A stretch of DNA of 64,000 bases, from contig CAKRRF010000011.1 in assembly GCA_934394985.1 (NCBI GenBank), positions 1 through 64,000 of the forward strand, read 5' to 3'. The position numbers and the translations under genes are program-made. Positions 47,321 through 55,772 of the stretch are shown piece after piece. Positions within the stretch are counted from its first letter, which is position 1. Each line of letters opens with the position of its first letter. The DNA is from an uncultured Marvinbryantia sp. (GTDB lineage: Bacteria > Bacillota > Clostridia > Lachnospirales > Lachnospiraceae). The notes beneath the pieces are model-generated. The model had not been told where the DNA came from. It did no database searches and saw nothing but the letters and a program-made list of their open reading frames with translations.

Positions 47321-47357
47321 CCCCGGAAAGCAGAAGATAAGTGCTTTCCGGGGTTTT
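47321..47357 (+). terminator. Terminator downstream of the transpeptidase gene
   Basis: CCCCGGAAAGCA (47321-47332) pairs perfectly with TGCTTTCCGGGG (47342-47353), followed by TTTTG. It lies between the plus-strand transpeptidase and the reverse-strand tRNA gene. Confidence 0.85.
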
Positions 47358-47379
47358 GTGGTTCGATGATCATAAAAAA

Positions 47380-47452
47380 AGCTCCTGGCCGGATTCGAAC
47401 CGGCGACCTACGCATTACGAATGCGGCGCTCTACCAGCTGAGCTACAGAAGC
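47380..47452 (-). tRNA. tRNA-Thr (anticodon CGT)
   Basis: The reverse strand folds as a standard 73-nt cloverleaf: acceptor GCTTCTG / CAGGAGC (with one G-U), D-arm GCTC/GAGC, anticodon loop TTCGTAA with anticodon CGT (plus-strand 47417-47419), and T-arm with GGTTCGAATCC. Reads threonine codon ACG. The discriminator is T and CCA is not encoded. A short run of T follows the 3' end. It has its own promoter. Confidence 0.95.
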
Positions 47453-47482
47453 TTATATCAGAGTATTTCTGACACGTATGTT

Positions 47483-47511
47483 ATTATACTCAAAACGGAG
47501 AAGATTTGCAA
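47483..47511 (-). promoter_or_regulatory. Promoter of tRNA-Thr gene (reverse strand)
   Basis: On the reverse strand TTGCAA (47511-47506), 17-bp spacer, TATAAT (47488-47483), about 30 bases before the tRNA 5' end. Confidence 0.75.
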
Positions 47512-47654
47512 GCAAAAATTTCAAATTTCGTAAGGATTTCTTCTAGACTATTTGAAAGAATTCGTATAGAATAAAAAGAGCGAGCTGTATCTGTGAAAAA
47601 AATCAGAGAAAAGCAGGGACAGCGAATGTTTGAAGATGAATCGAGGAGAGCAGC

Positions 47655-49109
47655 ATGAGTAAAGTAAGAACAAGATTTGCACCAAGCCCGACAGGCAGAA
47701 TGCATGTCGGAAATTTAAGAACAGCATTATACGCATATCTGATTGCAAAGCATGAAGGCGGAGATTTTCTTCTGCGTATTGAAGATACAGACCAGGAACG
47801 ATTTGTAGAAGGCGCACTGGAGATTATTTACCGTACACTGGAAGATGCAGGACTGAAGCATGATGAAGGTCCGGACATTGACAAAGGATATGGTCCATAT
47901 GTACAGAGTGAACGTCAGGCGCAGGGAATTTATCTGAAATATGCCAAGCAGCTGATTGAAAAAGGAGAAGCATATTACTGCTTCTGTGACAAGGAAAGAC
48001 TGGAATCCCTGAAGCAGGTTGTGGCAGGAAAAGAGATTTCTGTATATGATAAGCACTGTCTCCATTTAAGCAAAGAAGAAGTAGAAGCAAAGCTGGCAGC
48101 AGGCGTACCATATGTCATTCGTCAGAACGTTCCACAGGAGGGCACTACCAAGTTTGAAGACGATATTTACGGAACGATTGAAGTACCGAATTCTGAACTG
48201 GATGACATGATTCTGATCAAGTCTGATGGATTCCCTACTTACAATTTCGCAAATGTAGTAGATGACCATCTTATGGAGATCAGCCATGTAGTAAGAGGAA
48301 ATGAATATCTGTCTTCTTCACCGAAGTACAACAGACTGTACCATGCATTTGGCTGGGAAGTGCCGGTATATGTGCACTGTCCGCTGATTACAGACGAGAA
48401 TCATAAAAAGCTGAGCAAGAGAAGCGGTCATTCTTCTTATGAAGATCTGCTGGAGCAGGGATTCTTATCCGAAGCCATCATCAATTATGTGGCACTGCTG
48501 GGATGGTGCCCGTCAGAAAACAGAGAGATCTTTTCTCTGGAAGAACTGGTAAAAGTATTCGATTATCATCATATGAGCAAGTCTCCGGCTGTATTTGATA
48601 TCAACAAGCTGAAATGGATGAACGGAGAATACATGAAAGCTATGGAGGATGACAAATTCTATGAGATGGCACTTCCATACATGAAAAAAGTGATTACCAG
48701 AGATCTTGACTTTAAGAAGATTGCAGCTATGGTAAAGACTCGTATCGAGATTTTCCCGGATATTCTGCCACTGATCGATTTCTTTGAAGAAGTGCCAGAA
48801 TATGATGTGGCTATGTATACACACAAAAAGATGAAGACCAATGCAGAGACTTCCCTGAAGGTTCTCAAAGAGATCGTACCGGTTCTGGAAGCACAGGAAG
48901 ATTACAGCAACGATGCACTTTATGAGCTTCTGGTAAACTTTGCAAAGGAACATGAATACAAGAACGGTTATGTAATGTGGCCGATTCGTACCGCAGCATC
49001 CGGAAAACAGATGACTCCTGCAGGAGCAACTGAGATTCTGGAAGTGCTGGGAAAAGAAGAAAGTCTGAAGCGTCTGAATGATGCCATCGTAAAACTGGAG
49101 AACGCATAA
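47655..49109 (+). CDS. gltX: Glutamyl-tRNA synthetase
   Basis: Charges tRNA-Glu (and in most Firmicutes tRNA-Gln) with glutamate. 484 aa. Class I motifs [23 protein letters not shown] (HIGH region) and [17 protein letters not shown] (KMSKS region); [19 protein letters not shown] between. The C-terminal anticodon-binding domain ends [25 protein letters not shown] precedes the ATG. No T-box leader is visible in the 200 nt upstream. The helicase gene follows one base after the stop. Confidence 0.96.
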   Translation: MSKVRTRFAPSPTGRMHVGNLRTALYAYLIAKHEGGDFLLRIEDTDQERFVEGALEIIYRTLEDAGLKHDEGPDIDKGYGPYVQSERQAQGIYLKYAKQLIEKGEAYYCFCDKERLESLKQVVAGKEISVYDKHCLHLSKEEVEAKLAAGVPYVIRQNVPQEGTTKFEDDIYGTIEVPNSELDDMILIKSDGFPTYNFANVVDDHLMEISHVVRGNEYLSSSPKYNRLYHAFGWEVPVYVHCPLITDENHKKLSKRSGHSSYEDLLEQGFLSEAIINYVALLGWCPSENREIFSLEELVKVFDYHHMSKSPAVFDINKLKWMNGEYMKAMEDDKFYEMALPYMKKVITRDLDFKKIAAMVKTRIEIFPDILPLIDFFEEVPEYDVAMYTHKKMKTNAETSLKVLKEIVPVLEAQEDYSNDALYELLVNFAKEHEYKNGYVMWPIRTAASGKQMTPAGATEILEVLGKEESLKRLNDAIVKLENA

Positions 49110-49110
49110 T

Positions 49111-51072
49111 ATGGCTTTTACAAAAGCACAGGAAGAAGCAATTACACATTTTCAGGGGCCTGCCATGGTTTTGGCAGGCCCTGGTTCTGGTAAGACAACA
49201 GTTATTACCCACAGAACCAGTTATCTGATCGAACAATACGGGATTCATCCGGGACATATTCTGGTAGTGACATTCACCAGAGCGGCAGCAGAGGAGATGA
49301 AAAAGCGTTTCCTGAAGATAAGAGGAGAAGCACAGACCATGGTGCGGTTTGGCACGTTTCATTCCGTGTTTTTTGAAATTCTGAAATATGCCTATGGATT
49401 GAGCGGAGCTAACATTGCAGGAGAGGATGCCTGTTATGGCTTTCTCAAAGAGATCATTTCCAGAATTTCGCTGGATGTGGAAGATGAGGCAGAACTGTTA
49501 AAAAGTCTGACTCAGGAGATCAGCACCGTCAAATCGGAGCAGATTCCGCTGGAACATTATTATTCCTCCTCCGTTTCGGATGAGATATTCCGTCGCATAT
49601 ACCGGGAATATCAGGATAAAATGACACAGAGCAATCTGCTGGATTACGATGATCTGCTGGTATGTACCTGGGAACTTCTGACTCAGAGAGAAGATATTCT
49701 GGCAGGATGGCAGAAACGATATCAGTATATTCTGATTGATGAATTTCAGGATATCAATAAACTACAGTATGAGATCATACGACTGCTGGCCAGACCAGAG
49801 AATAATCTGTTCATTGTAGGAGATGATGATCAGTCTATTTATCGTTTCCGCGGAGCCAAACCGGAGATCATGCTCCAGTTTCCAAAGGCTTATCCGGATG
49901 TCCATAAAATAGTTCTGGATTATAATTTCCGTTGTCCGGGAAATATCGTAAAGGCTGCGGCAAAAGTGATCGGCAGAAATGTGACCCGATATGACAAGGC
50001 AATCAAAGAAGTAAAAGAGGAGGGCGCTCCGATTGGATTCCTGAAATTTCCGAATCAGAATCAGGAGAGTCTGTTTATCATGAAAAAAATAAAAGAATAC
50101 GTGGCGGAAGGTGGAAAATACGATCAGGTGGCAGTCCTATACCGTAATAATATGGATGCCAGGGTAATTTCGCAGCGTTTTATGGAATACAATGTGCCAT
50201 TCTATATGCGTGATGTGATTCCGAATATTTACGAACACTGGATTGCCCGCAATATGATTGCCTACCTGAAGGCAGCTGCAGGAAACAGAGAACGAAATGT
50301 GATTCTGCAGATCATCAATCGGCCGAAACGGTACGTAGGAAGGGAATGCCTGGATCAGCCAGTGGTGGATTTTGAACGTCTGCGCCGATATTATGATGAT
50401 AAATACTGGATGATAAAAAAATTTGATCAGTTCGAATCAGACCTGCGGATGCTTCAGAAAATGGATCCGTATACGGCGATCAACTATATCCGTCACGGAA
50501 TTGGATATGAAAGCTATCTTCAGGAATATGCCGAATATCGAAAAATAGCAGCGGAAGATCTGTTGGAGCTGCTGGATCAGCTACAGGAAAGTGCCAGAGG
50601 ATTTCAGACAGCAGAAGCATGGTTTGCACATATAGAAGAATATGGTCAGATGCTGAAAAATCAGAACCAGAAAAATCGAAAAGCAGAAAATCAAGTGACA
50701 TTTTCCACGCTGCACAGTGCCAAGGGATTGGAATATCCGCTGGTATTTATTCTGGATGTAAATGAAGGCATTATTCCATATAAAAAGGCGGTATTGCAGT
50801 CGGATGTAGAAGAAGAAAGAAGAATGTTTTATGTTGGCATGACAAGAGCATCAGAAAAGCTGTACATCTGTTCTATAAAAGAAAAAAACGGAAAACCCCT
50901 GAAGGATTCTCCGTTTCTGATGGGAATAGCTACCTATTCTACAATATCATCCAGCTCCATATCATCGAACTCCTGGGTATCCAGCCAGTTGTCGAAGCCT
51001 TCTGCTGCCAGATCGTATTCGTCATCATCCTCAATATTTTCCAGAGATGGAGCGCCGTTTACTTCTTTATAA
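49111..51072 (+). CDS. UvrD/PcrA-family DNA helicase with read-through C-terminus
   Basis: Superfamily 1 3'-5' helicase. 653 codons. Motifs: Q-motif FTKAQEEAITHF, Walker A LAGPGSGKTTVITHR, FTRAAAEEMKKR, Walker B YILIDEFQDINKLQYE, VGDDDQSIYRFRGAKP, VLDYNFRCPGNI, FSTLHSAKGLEYPLVFI, and FYVGMTRASEKLYI. The conserved helicase ends near SPFLMGI; then about 46 codons (rich in Ser) run through the antisense of the convergent DUF1292 gene, overlapping it by 139 bases. One base fewer near 50920 would give an immediate stop, so either a recent one-base insertion or a sequencing error is likely. The core is intact. Confidence 0.88.
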   Translation: MAFTKAQEEAITHFQGPAMVLAGPGSGKTTVITHRTSYLIEQYGIHPGHILVVTFTRAAAEEMKKRFLKIRGEAQTMVRFGTFHSVFFEILKYAYGLSGANIAGEDACYGFLKEIISRISLDVEDEAELLKSLTQEISTVKSEQIPLEHYYSSSVSDEIFRRIYREYQDKMTQSNLLDYDDLLVCTWELLTQREDILAGWQKRYQYILIDEFQDINKLQYEIIRLLARPENNLFIVGDDDQSIYRFRGAKPEIMLQFPKAYPDVHKIVLDYNFRCPGNIVKAAAKVIGRNVTRYDKAIKEVKEEGAPIGFLKFPNQNQESLFIMKKIKEYVAEGGKYDQVAVLYRNNMDARVISQRFMEYNVPFYMRDVIPNIYEHWIARNMIAYLKAAAGNRERNVILQIINRPKRYVGRECLDQPVVDFERLRRYYDDKYWMIKKFDQFESDLRMLQKMDPYTAINYIRHGIGYESYLQEYAEYRKIAAEDLLELLDQLQESARGFQTAEAWFAHIEEYGQMLKNQNQKNRKAENQVTFSTLHSAKGLEYPLVFILDVNEGIIPYKKAVLQSDVEEERRMFYVGMTRASEKLYICSIKEKNGKPLKDSPFLMGIATYSTISSSSISSNSWVSSQLSKPSAARSYSSSSSIFSRDGAPFTSL

Positions 51073-51293
51073 CGGTACAGGAATACTTCTCCATCTTCAT
51101 TTTCTCCATTTTCATTCAGTGGAAGCAGTGCGATATAATTGTTTCCGCCTGCAGGGAAAATGGTAAGGATGGCACATTCCAGGACCTCATCGTTATCCAG
51201 TGTAAGGGTAACAGTTGCCTGTCCTGTTTCACAGTCACTGCTGCAGGTAGAGCAGCTGCCGTTGCATCCTGCATCAAAATTCTGATTGCTCAT
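50934..51293 (-). CDS. DUF1292 protein with Cys-rich N-terminus
   Basis: 119 aa, acidic. The N-terminus has four Cys in CNGSCSTCSSDC, followed by the DUF1292 core (VTLTLDNDEVLECAILTIFPAGGNNYIALLPL, GEVFLYRYKE). The family is widespread in Firmicutes and of unknown function; the Cys cluster might bind metal. The C-terminus is highly acidic (EFDDMELDDIVE). It converges on the helicase gene and their ends overlap. AAATGAGGTA upstream on its strand gives a ribosome site. Confidence 0.88.
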   Translation of the reverse strand: MSNQNFDAGCNGSCSTCSSDCETGQATVTLTLDNDEVLECAILTIFPAGGNNYIALLPLNENGENEDGEVFLYRYKEVNGAPSLENIEDDDEYDLAAEGFDNWLDTQEFDDMELDDIVE

Positions 51294-51382
51294 TTTTTTA
51301 CCTCATTTCATTTTATTGATCGAACTATATTCGTATCTTAGAATCACTTTATCAGAAAGAGCGTATAAATGCAACCTCGGAA

Positions 51383-51411
51383 TTGGATTTTTGAAAATCC
51401 TGTGATATACT
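51383..51411 (+). promoter_or_regulatory. Promoter of the GH13-like gene
   Basis: TTGGAT (51383-51388), 17-bp spacer, TATACT (51406-51411) with extended -10 TGA; about 87 bases before the ATG. Confidence 0.6.
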
Positions 51412-51497
51412 GAAAGTCAGGTGGATATTCGCAATTCGCTGCGCTACTTGATAGATTTAGTTAAATGATTCTTACAGAAAGGGTATAAGAATACAGC

Positions 51498-53357
51498 ATG
51501 AAAAAAACGTTTGAAATTGACGAAAAAACGGGAGGATTTTATGAACCCGGAGTAAGAATGGAAGCAGGAGGAATCTGCTTTACTGTCGCTGTGCCAACAG
51601 GGACAGAGATCTCTCTGTGTCTATATGAAAAAGAATCTGGCAAGCTGGCAGCAGAGCTGCCGTTTCCGGAAAAAAATATGCAGGGAAGTCTGCGTACGAT
51701 AAAAGTGCGTGATCTGGATACAGCGGCATATCGTTACAATTATAAAGTTCAGGGAAAGATTATGACAGATCCCGGTGCCAGAGGTATCTGGCATTCCGAA
51801 AACGGAGAGGAAACACAGGGAGAATTTCGGATGGAGTCTTTTGACTGGGGAAAAAGCAAAAAGCCGCGCATTCCCTATGAAGATGGCATCATGTATCATC
51901 TTCATGTGCGGAATTACACAATGCATGAAAAATCTGGAGTGGCACATCGTGGTACATTTCTGGGACTGCAGGAAAAGATCCCATATCTGAAAAAGCTGGG
52001 GGTCAATCAGATCATTCTGATGCCGGTCTGCGAATTTGAAGAAAGAGAACTGCCGACGGAGGATGTGAAAAAGAAAGGAATATCGATCAAACCGATAAAA
52101 AAGATAGAGCAGCAGAAGAATTACTGGGGTTACAAGACAGGATTTTATTTTGCACCGAAAACAAAATATGCAGCCACAGATAATCCGGTACTGGAATTTA
52201 AAGCGATGGTAAAGGCCTTTCATGAGCAGAAAATGGAAGTGATTCTGGAGTTTTATTTTTCAGAAGAGACCGTGCTCAGAGAGCAGATTCGTATTCTGCG
52301 GTACTGGATGGAAGAATATCAGATAGATGGATTCCGCATCATGGGAAACACAGATCTGACCCGCCATTTGGCAGGGGATCCTCTGTTTTCAGACTGCAAG
52401 CTTCTGGCTTATTATTGCGGCGATCTGGATGAGAAAAAGCTGAAGCTTTCCCAGATGGCAGAGATGAATGACGGATTTTTGAATGACTGCAGACGAAGCA
52501 TGAAGGGCGACGAAGGGATGCTGGAAGCCATGGCATTTCGCATCAGACGAAATCCGGCAGGCTATGGTATCGTCAATTATATTACCGGTCATGACGGATT
52601 CACTCTGCAGGATCTGGTATCTTATGATCAGAAGCACAATGAAGAAAACGGAGAACAGAACAGGGATGGCTGTCAGTGCAATTACAGCTGGAACTGTGGA
52701 TTTGAAGGAGATACCAGAAAACGGGATGTCACAGCACTTCGTACCAGATTAAAGAAAAATGCCATGATGCTGCTGTTTTTCTCACAGGGTACCCCAATGC
52801 TGCTGGCAGGAGATGAGTTTGGCAATTCGCAGAAAGGCAATAATAATCCATACTGTCTGGATAATGAAGTATCCTGGACAGATTGGGGCGCCTACAAAAA
52901 AAATCTGAAGTTTGTCAGCTTTGTACGAAGCCTGATCAGTCTGCGCAAGACAGAAAAACTGCTGCGCCGAAAAAAAGAATACAGTTTTACTGATCAGAAG
53001 GCATGTGGTTATCCGGATTTGTCCTATCACAGCCAGAAAGCATGGTACGGAGATTTTGGATATACACAACGGCAAATCGGTATGCTGTATTGTGGCAGCT
53101 ATGTGGAAGAAGATCATTTTCTGTATGTGATTTATAATTTTCATCCACAGCCTCAGGAGCTGGCGCTTCCAAAGCTTCCGGAAAAGATGAGATGGATCAG
53201 AAAAATAGATACCTCTCAGAAAGACAGTGTATTGACAGTGCCGGAGATGATCGGCAAAAATGAAAAGTTGATAAAGATACCGGAGCGTACGATCGTGCTG
53301 CTTACCGGAGAAGAGGAGTGTAAAGACAGGAATGTGGAATCCGGCAGGACATTTTAA
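51498..53357 (+). CDS. GH13 debranching-enzyme-like protein lacking catalytic residues
   Basis: 619 aa with the layout of isoamylase/GlgX enzymes: an N-terminal CBM48-like domain (about 10-95), then the barrel starting IMYHLHVRNYTMHEKSG. Region IV (YITGHDGFTLQDLVSY, 361-376), AEMNDGFLNDCRRSMKGD and the SQGTPMLLAGDEFGNSQKGNNN segment are well kept. Region I reads EVILEFYFSEE instead of DVVYNH; region II reads DGFRIMGN, with Met282 where the nucleophile Asp of GFRFD stands; region III reads LLAYYCG, with Tyr305 where the acid/base Glu stands. It should not hydrolyse glucan by the family mechanism; a binding or scaffold role is possible. GAAAGGG lies 14 nt before the ATG. Confidence 0.85.
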   Translation: MKKTFEIDEKTGGFYEPGVRMEAGGICFTVAVPTGTEISLCLYEKESGKLAAELPFPEKNMQGSLRTIKVRDLDTAAYRYNYKVQGKIMTDPGARGIWHSENGEETQGEFRMESFDWGKSKKPRIPYEDGIMYHLHVRNYTMHEKSGVAHRGTFLGLQEKIPYLKKLGVNQIILMPVCEFEERELPTEDVKKKGISIKPIKKIEQQKNYWGYKTGFYFAPKTKYAATDNPVLEFKAMVKAFHEQKMEVILEFYFSEETVLREQIRILRYWMEEYQIDGFRIMGNTDLTRHLAGDPLFSDCKLLAYYCGDLDEKKLKLSQMAEMNDGFLNDCRRSMKGDEGMLEAMAFRIRRNPAGYGIVNYITGHDGFTLQDLVSYDQKHNEENGEQNRDGCQCNYSWNCGFEGDTRKRDVTALRTRLKKNAMMLLFFSQGTPMLLAGDEFGNSQKGNNNPYCLDNEVSWTDWGAYKKNLKFVSFVRSLISLRKTEKLLRRKKEYSFTDQKACGYPDLSYHSQKAWYGDFGYTQRQIGMLYCGSYVEEDHFLYVIYNFHPQPQELALPKLPEKMRWIRKIDTSQKDSVLTVPEMIGKNEKLIKIPERTIVLLTGEEECKDRNVESGRTF

Positions 53358-53919
53358 AACCATAACCGAACATAAAAAGCTGGTGATGGAGCACTGCTTC
53401 AAGCTGGGACTGTATCGTCAGGGACTACTGCACGATATGTCAAAATACATGCCGTCAGAGTTTCTGATTGGCGCAAAATATTATCAGGGAAACCGGAGCC
53501 CTAATAATGCAGAACGGGAAGACAAAGGATATTCCGCAGCCTGGTTGCATCATAAGGGAAGAAACAAGCATCATTTTGAGTACTGGATCGATTATCAGCT
53601 GGATGACAAAGATCATGTGATGGGCGGAATGCGGATGCCCAAAAAATACGTGGCAGAAATGCTGGCAGACCGGATCGCCGCTTCCAAGGTATATAATAAA
53701 GAAACCTATACACAGCATGATCCGCTGGCGTATTTTCTGAGAGGAAAGAGTCATTACCTGATGCATCCGGAGACGATGAAAGAGATCGAACATCTTCTGC
53801 GGATTCTGGATAAAAAGGGAGAGGATGCCTGCTTCTGGTATACCAGAAATGTATATCTGAAAAAAAGACCACAGATCCATAAGAAAAAGAGAAAAAACAT
53901 AGTAACAGGTCAGATTTGA
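53332..53919 (+). CDS. DUF5662-family protein
   Basis: 195 aa, soluble, basic C-terminus. The pattern HKKLVMEHCFKLGLYRQGLLHDMSKYMPSEF, then AWLHHKGRNKHHFEYWIDY, with clustered His and an HD pair, suggests an HD-like metal-binding helical fold; the family has no established function. It overlaps the GH13-like gene by 26 bases, with GAGGAG (53313-53318) inside it, so the two are co-translated. Confidence 0.8.
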   Translation: MWNPAGHFKTITEHKKLVMEHCFKLGLYRQGLLHDMSKYMPSEFLIGAKYYQGNRSPNNAEREDKGYSAAWLHHKGRNKHHFEYWIDYQLDDKDHVMGGMRMPKKYVAEMLADRIAASKVYNKETYTQHDPLAYFLRGKSHYLMHPETMKEIEHLLRILDKKGEDACFWYTRNVYLKKRPQIHKKKRKNIVTGQI

Positions 53920-53927
53920 TCATAAAG

Positions 53928-53973
53928 AGAACCTCCTTCGAATATACTTTAAAAAGTATAAGAAGGAGGTTCT
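53928..53973 (+). promoter_or_regulatory. Perfect hairpin masking the ribosome site of the SpoIVA-like gene
   Basis: AGAACCTCCTTC (53928-53939) is the exact reverse complement of GAAGGAGGTTCT (53962-53973); an inner TATACT/AGTATA stem closes a short loop. The GGAGG ribosome site (53965-53969) of the gene starting at 53979 is fully paired. It may block translation until opened by protein or temperature, or act as a terminator of the upstream pair, although no T-run follows. Confidence 0.75.
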
Positions 53974-53978
53974 TGTCT

Positions 53979-54746
53979 ATGTATCAGATAGAATGCTATG
54001 TTCCTAAATGGATGGAAACATTGCCACAGGATCATGAAATAAAACAGCAGATGATTCAGATTCTGCAGGAGGAAATGAAGAACCGGACAGAAGAAAACTG
54101 GCAGGAACGAATCGGAAGCAGACTGAAAAATCTGCCATTTATAAAAAATGTATTTACAGAAGAGACAGGAACCGGTGAAGATGCCCCACTTCGGTTTCAG
54201 ATCAGCATAAAAGAAGAATATTATTATACGATGCTGTCAGAGCTGGCCGGGATTCCTGTTGAGGGGGAATATCAGCTGATTTCACTGATTCGCGAGCTGA
54301 GTACCAGGAAGAGGGAATACGAATCTGTGCAGGAAGCATTAAAAAGTGTCCGGGAGACCGGATATGGTGTGATCCTGCCGGGAAGAGAAGAGGTTCACTG
54401 GGAAGAACCGGTTATGACACATACAGGTAATCGTTACGGAGTAAAGATGAAAGCAGTCAGCCCAACGGTTCATTTGCTTCGGACAGAAACCGATACCGAG
54501 ATTTCCCCGATTGTGGGAACAGAGGGGCAGGCAGAAGATCTGGTTCGCTATATCAAAGACGGTGCTGCGGAATCGGAGGGAATCTGGGAAATCAATTTCT
54601 TTGGAAAAACAGTAGAGCAGCTGATGCAGGAAGGAATGCAGACAAAGCTGGACCAGTTTGGGGAAGAGAGTCAGAACAAGGTGCGCAGAGTAATTGAACG
54701 GGTACTGGATGAATCGAAACACGGAATGATTTGTGTGATTATCTGA
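53979..54746 (+). CDS. SpoIVA-like protein without the ATPase domain
   Basis: 255 aa matching the middle and C-terminal domains of the spore-coat scaffold ATPase SpoIVA (about 490 aa in Bacillus). Landmarks: VPKWMETL (8-15), ETGYGVILPGREEVHWEEP (126-144), NRYGVKMKAVSPTVHLLR (151-168), EISPIVGTEGQAEDLVRYI (174-192), FGKTVEQLMQEGMQTKL and the end GMICVII. The N-terminal half with the Walker motifs that drives SpoIVA polymerisation is absent, and no such domain lies upstream. It may be a truncated paralog that binds SpoIVA or its partners. ATG 53979 has GGAGG at 53965-53969, buried in a hairpin. Confidence 0.82.
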   Translation: MYQIECYVPKWMETLPQDHEIKQQMIQILQEEMKNRTEENWQERIGSRLKNLPFIKNVFTEETGTGEDAPLRFQISIKEEYYYTMLSELAGIPVEGEYQLISLIRELSTRKREYESVQEALKSVRETGYGVILPGREEVHWEEPVMTHTGNRYGVKMKAVSPTVHLLRTETDTEISPIVGTEGQAEDLVRYIKDGAAESEGIWEINFFGKTVEQLMQEGMQTKLDQFGEESQNKVRRVIERVLDESKHGMICVII

Positions 54747-54772
54747 TAAATATGGTGTAATTTACACAAAAG

Positions 54773-54801
54773 TTGACAAAAGCAACATAATGTATTATAA
54801 T
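54773..54801 (+). promoter_or_regulatory. Consensus SigA promoter of cell-wall hydrolase genes
   Basis: TTGACA (54773-54778), 17-bp spacer, TATAAT (54796-54801): a full match to the consensus at ideal spacing. It should be strong. About 58 bases to the ATG at 54860. Confidence 0.88.
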
Positions 54802-54859
54802 CACAATAGTTTTTTAATATTTTTGTAATAAAAAATACAAAAGTATGAAAGGGACAGTT

Positions 54860-55759
54860 ATGAAAAAGCAAAAGCTATACCTCACGATTGCCATGTTATG
54901 TACGGTTCTGATACTTGGAGGCACAGGCGGTTCAGCTGCCTGGAAACAGACCAGAACAGGGAGAAAGTATACCACTTCATCCGGAAAATATGTAAAGTCC
55001 AGATGGATGAAGATAAAAAAGAAGTGGTATTATTTTGATAAACGTGGTAATCTGAAAACTGGAAGATTCAAAGTCGGTGATGACTGGTATTATGCATCAC
55101 GCAGCAGCGGAAGAATGCGTAACAGACGGGTCGGCAGTTATTATTATGGATCTGACGGAAAAATGGTTCGTGATACCTGGAAGAAGACCGGAAAATACTG
55201 GTTCTACTATGGCACCAACGGCAGGATTCGTTACGGAAAGATAAAGACGCCTGCGGGAATCTGTTACTGTGACAGGGAGACTGGAAAGACGAAATCCAGA
55301 TGGGTGAACAAACACTACTATGGACGTGACGGTGTGATGGTGACCAGTCAGTGGGTAGATGACAGCTATGTGAATGAAAAAGGCGTCATTACAAAAGGAA
55401 ATAAGAACCCTAAGAATCCGCCGACACAGGAAGAGATTCGCTGGTTGTCGGCAATTACCTATCTGGAAGCAGGAAATCAGTCCTATTACGGAAAAAAATG
55501 TGTTGCCAGTGTAGTGATGAACCGGGTACATAGCAAGAAGTTCCCGAATACGATCAGGGGTGTCCTGTTTCAGTCCGGTCAGTTCACACCGGCGGGCAAC
55601 GGTACGCTGTCCAGCCTGTATCACAGTAAAAAGGCTATTCAGGCGCAGTGTGTGAAAGCGGCAAAGTATGTGCTGGAGCATGGCTCCGTACTGAAAGGCT
55701 ACTATTATTTTAATACCTTCAGTGGAACGCTGAAGGTTGGGGAACATTATTTTGGATAA
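54860..55759 (+). CDS. Cell-wall hydrolase (SleB-type) with cell-wall-binding repeats
   Basis: About 299 aa, secreted: signal peptide MKKQKLYLTIAMLCTVLILGG. Residues about 45-180 contain choline-binding-like repeats (WMKIKKKWYYFDKRGNLKTG, KYWFYYGTNGRI, HYYGRDGVMVTSQWV). The C-terminal Hydrolase_2/SleB domain runs from about 195 (WLSAITYLEAGNQSYYGKKCVASVVMNRV, with the likely catalytic Glu) through FQSGQFTP to the end. SleB-like enzymes cut peptidoglycan as lytic transglycosylases, but here a housekeeping promoter and wall-binding repeats suggest a vegetative role. A second wall-binding protein follows after 13 nt. Confidence 0.88.
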   Translation: MKKQKLYLTIAMLCTVLILGGTGGSAAWKQTRTGRKYTTSSGKYVKSRWMKIKKKWYYFDKRGNLKTGRFKVGDDWYYASRSSGRMRNRRVGSYYYGSDGKMVRDTWKKTGKYWFYYGTNGRIRYGKIKTPAGICYCDRETGKTKSRWVNKHYYGRDGVMVTSQWVDDSYVNEKGVITKGNKNPKNPPTQEEIRWLSAITYLEAGNQSYYGKKCVASVVMNRVHSKKFPNTIRGVLFQSGQFTPAGNGTLSSLYHSKKAIQAQCVKAAKYVLEHGSVLKGYYYFNTFSGTLKVGEHYFG

Positions 55760-55772
55760 GGGAGGAAACGAA

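Noticed and set aside
47453..47654. A T-box leader upstream of gltX
   Set aside because: The 200-nt interval has no T-box sequence, no specifier-loop structure and no terminator/antiterminator pair; part of it is the promoter of the reverse-strand tRNA gene.
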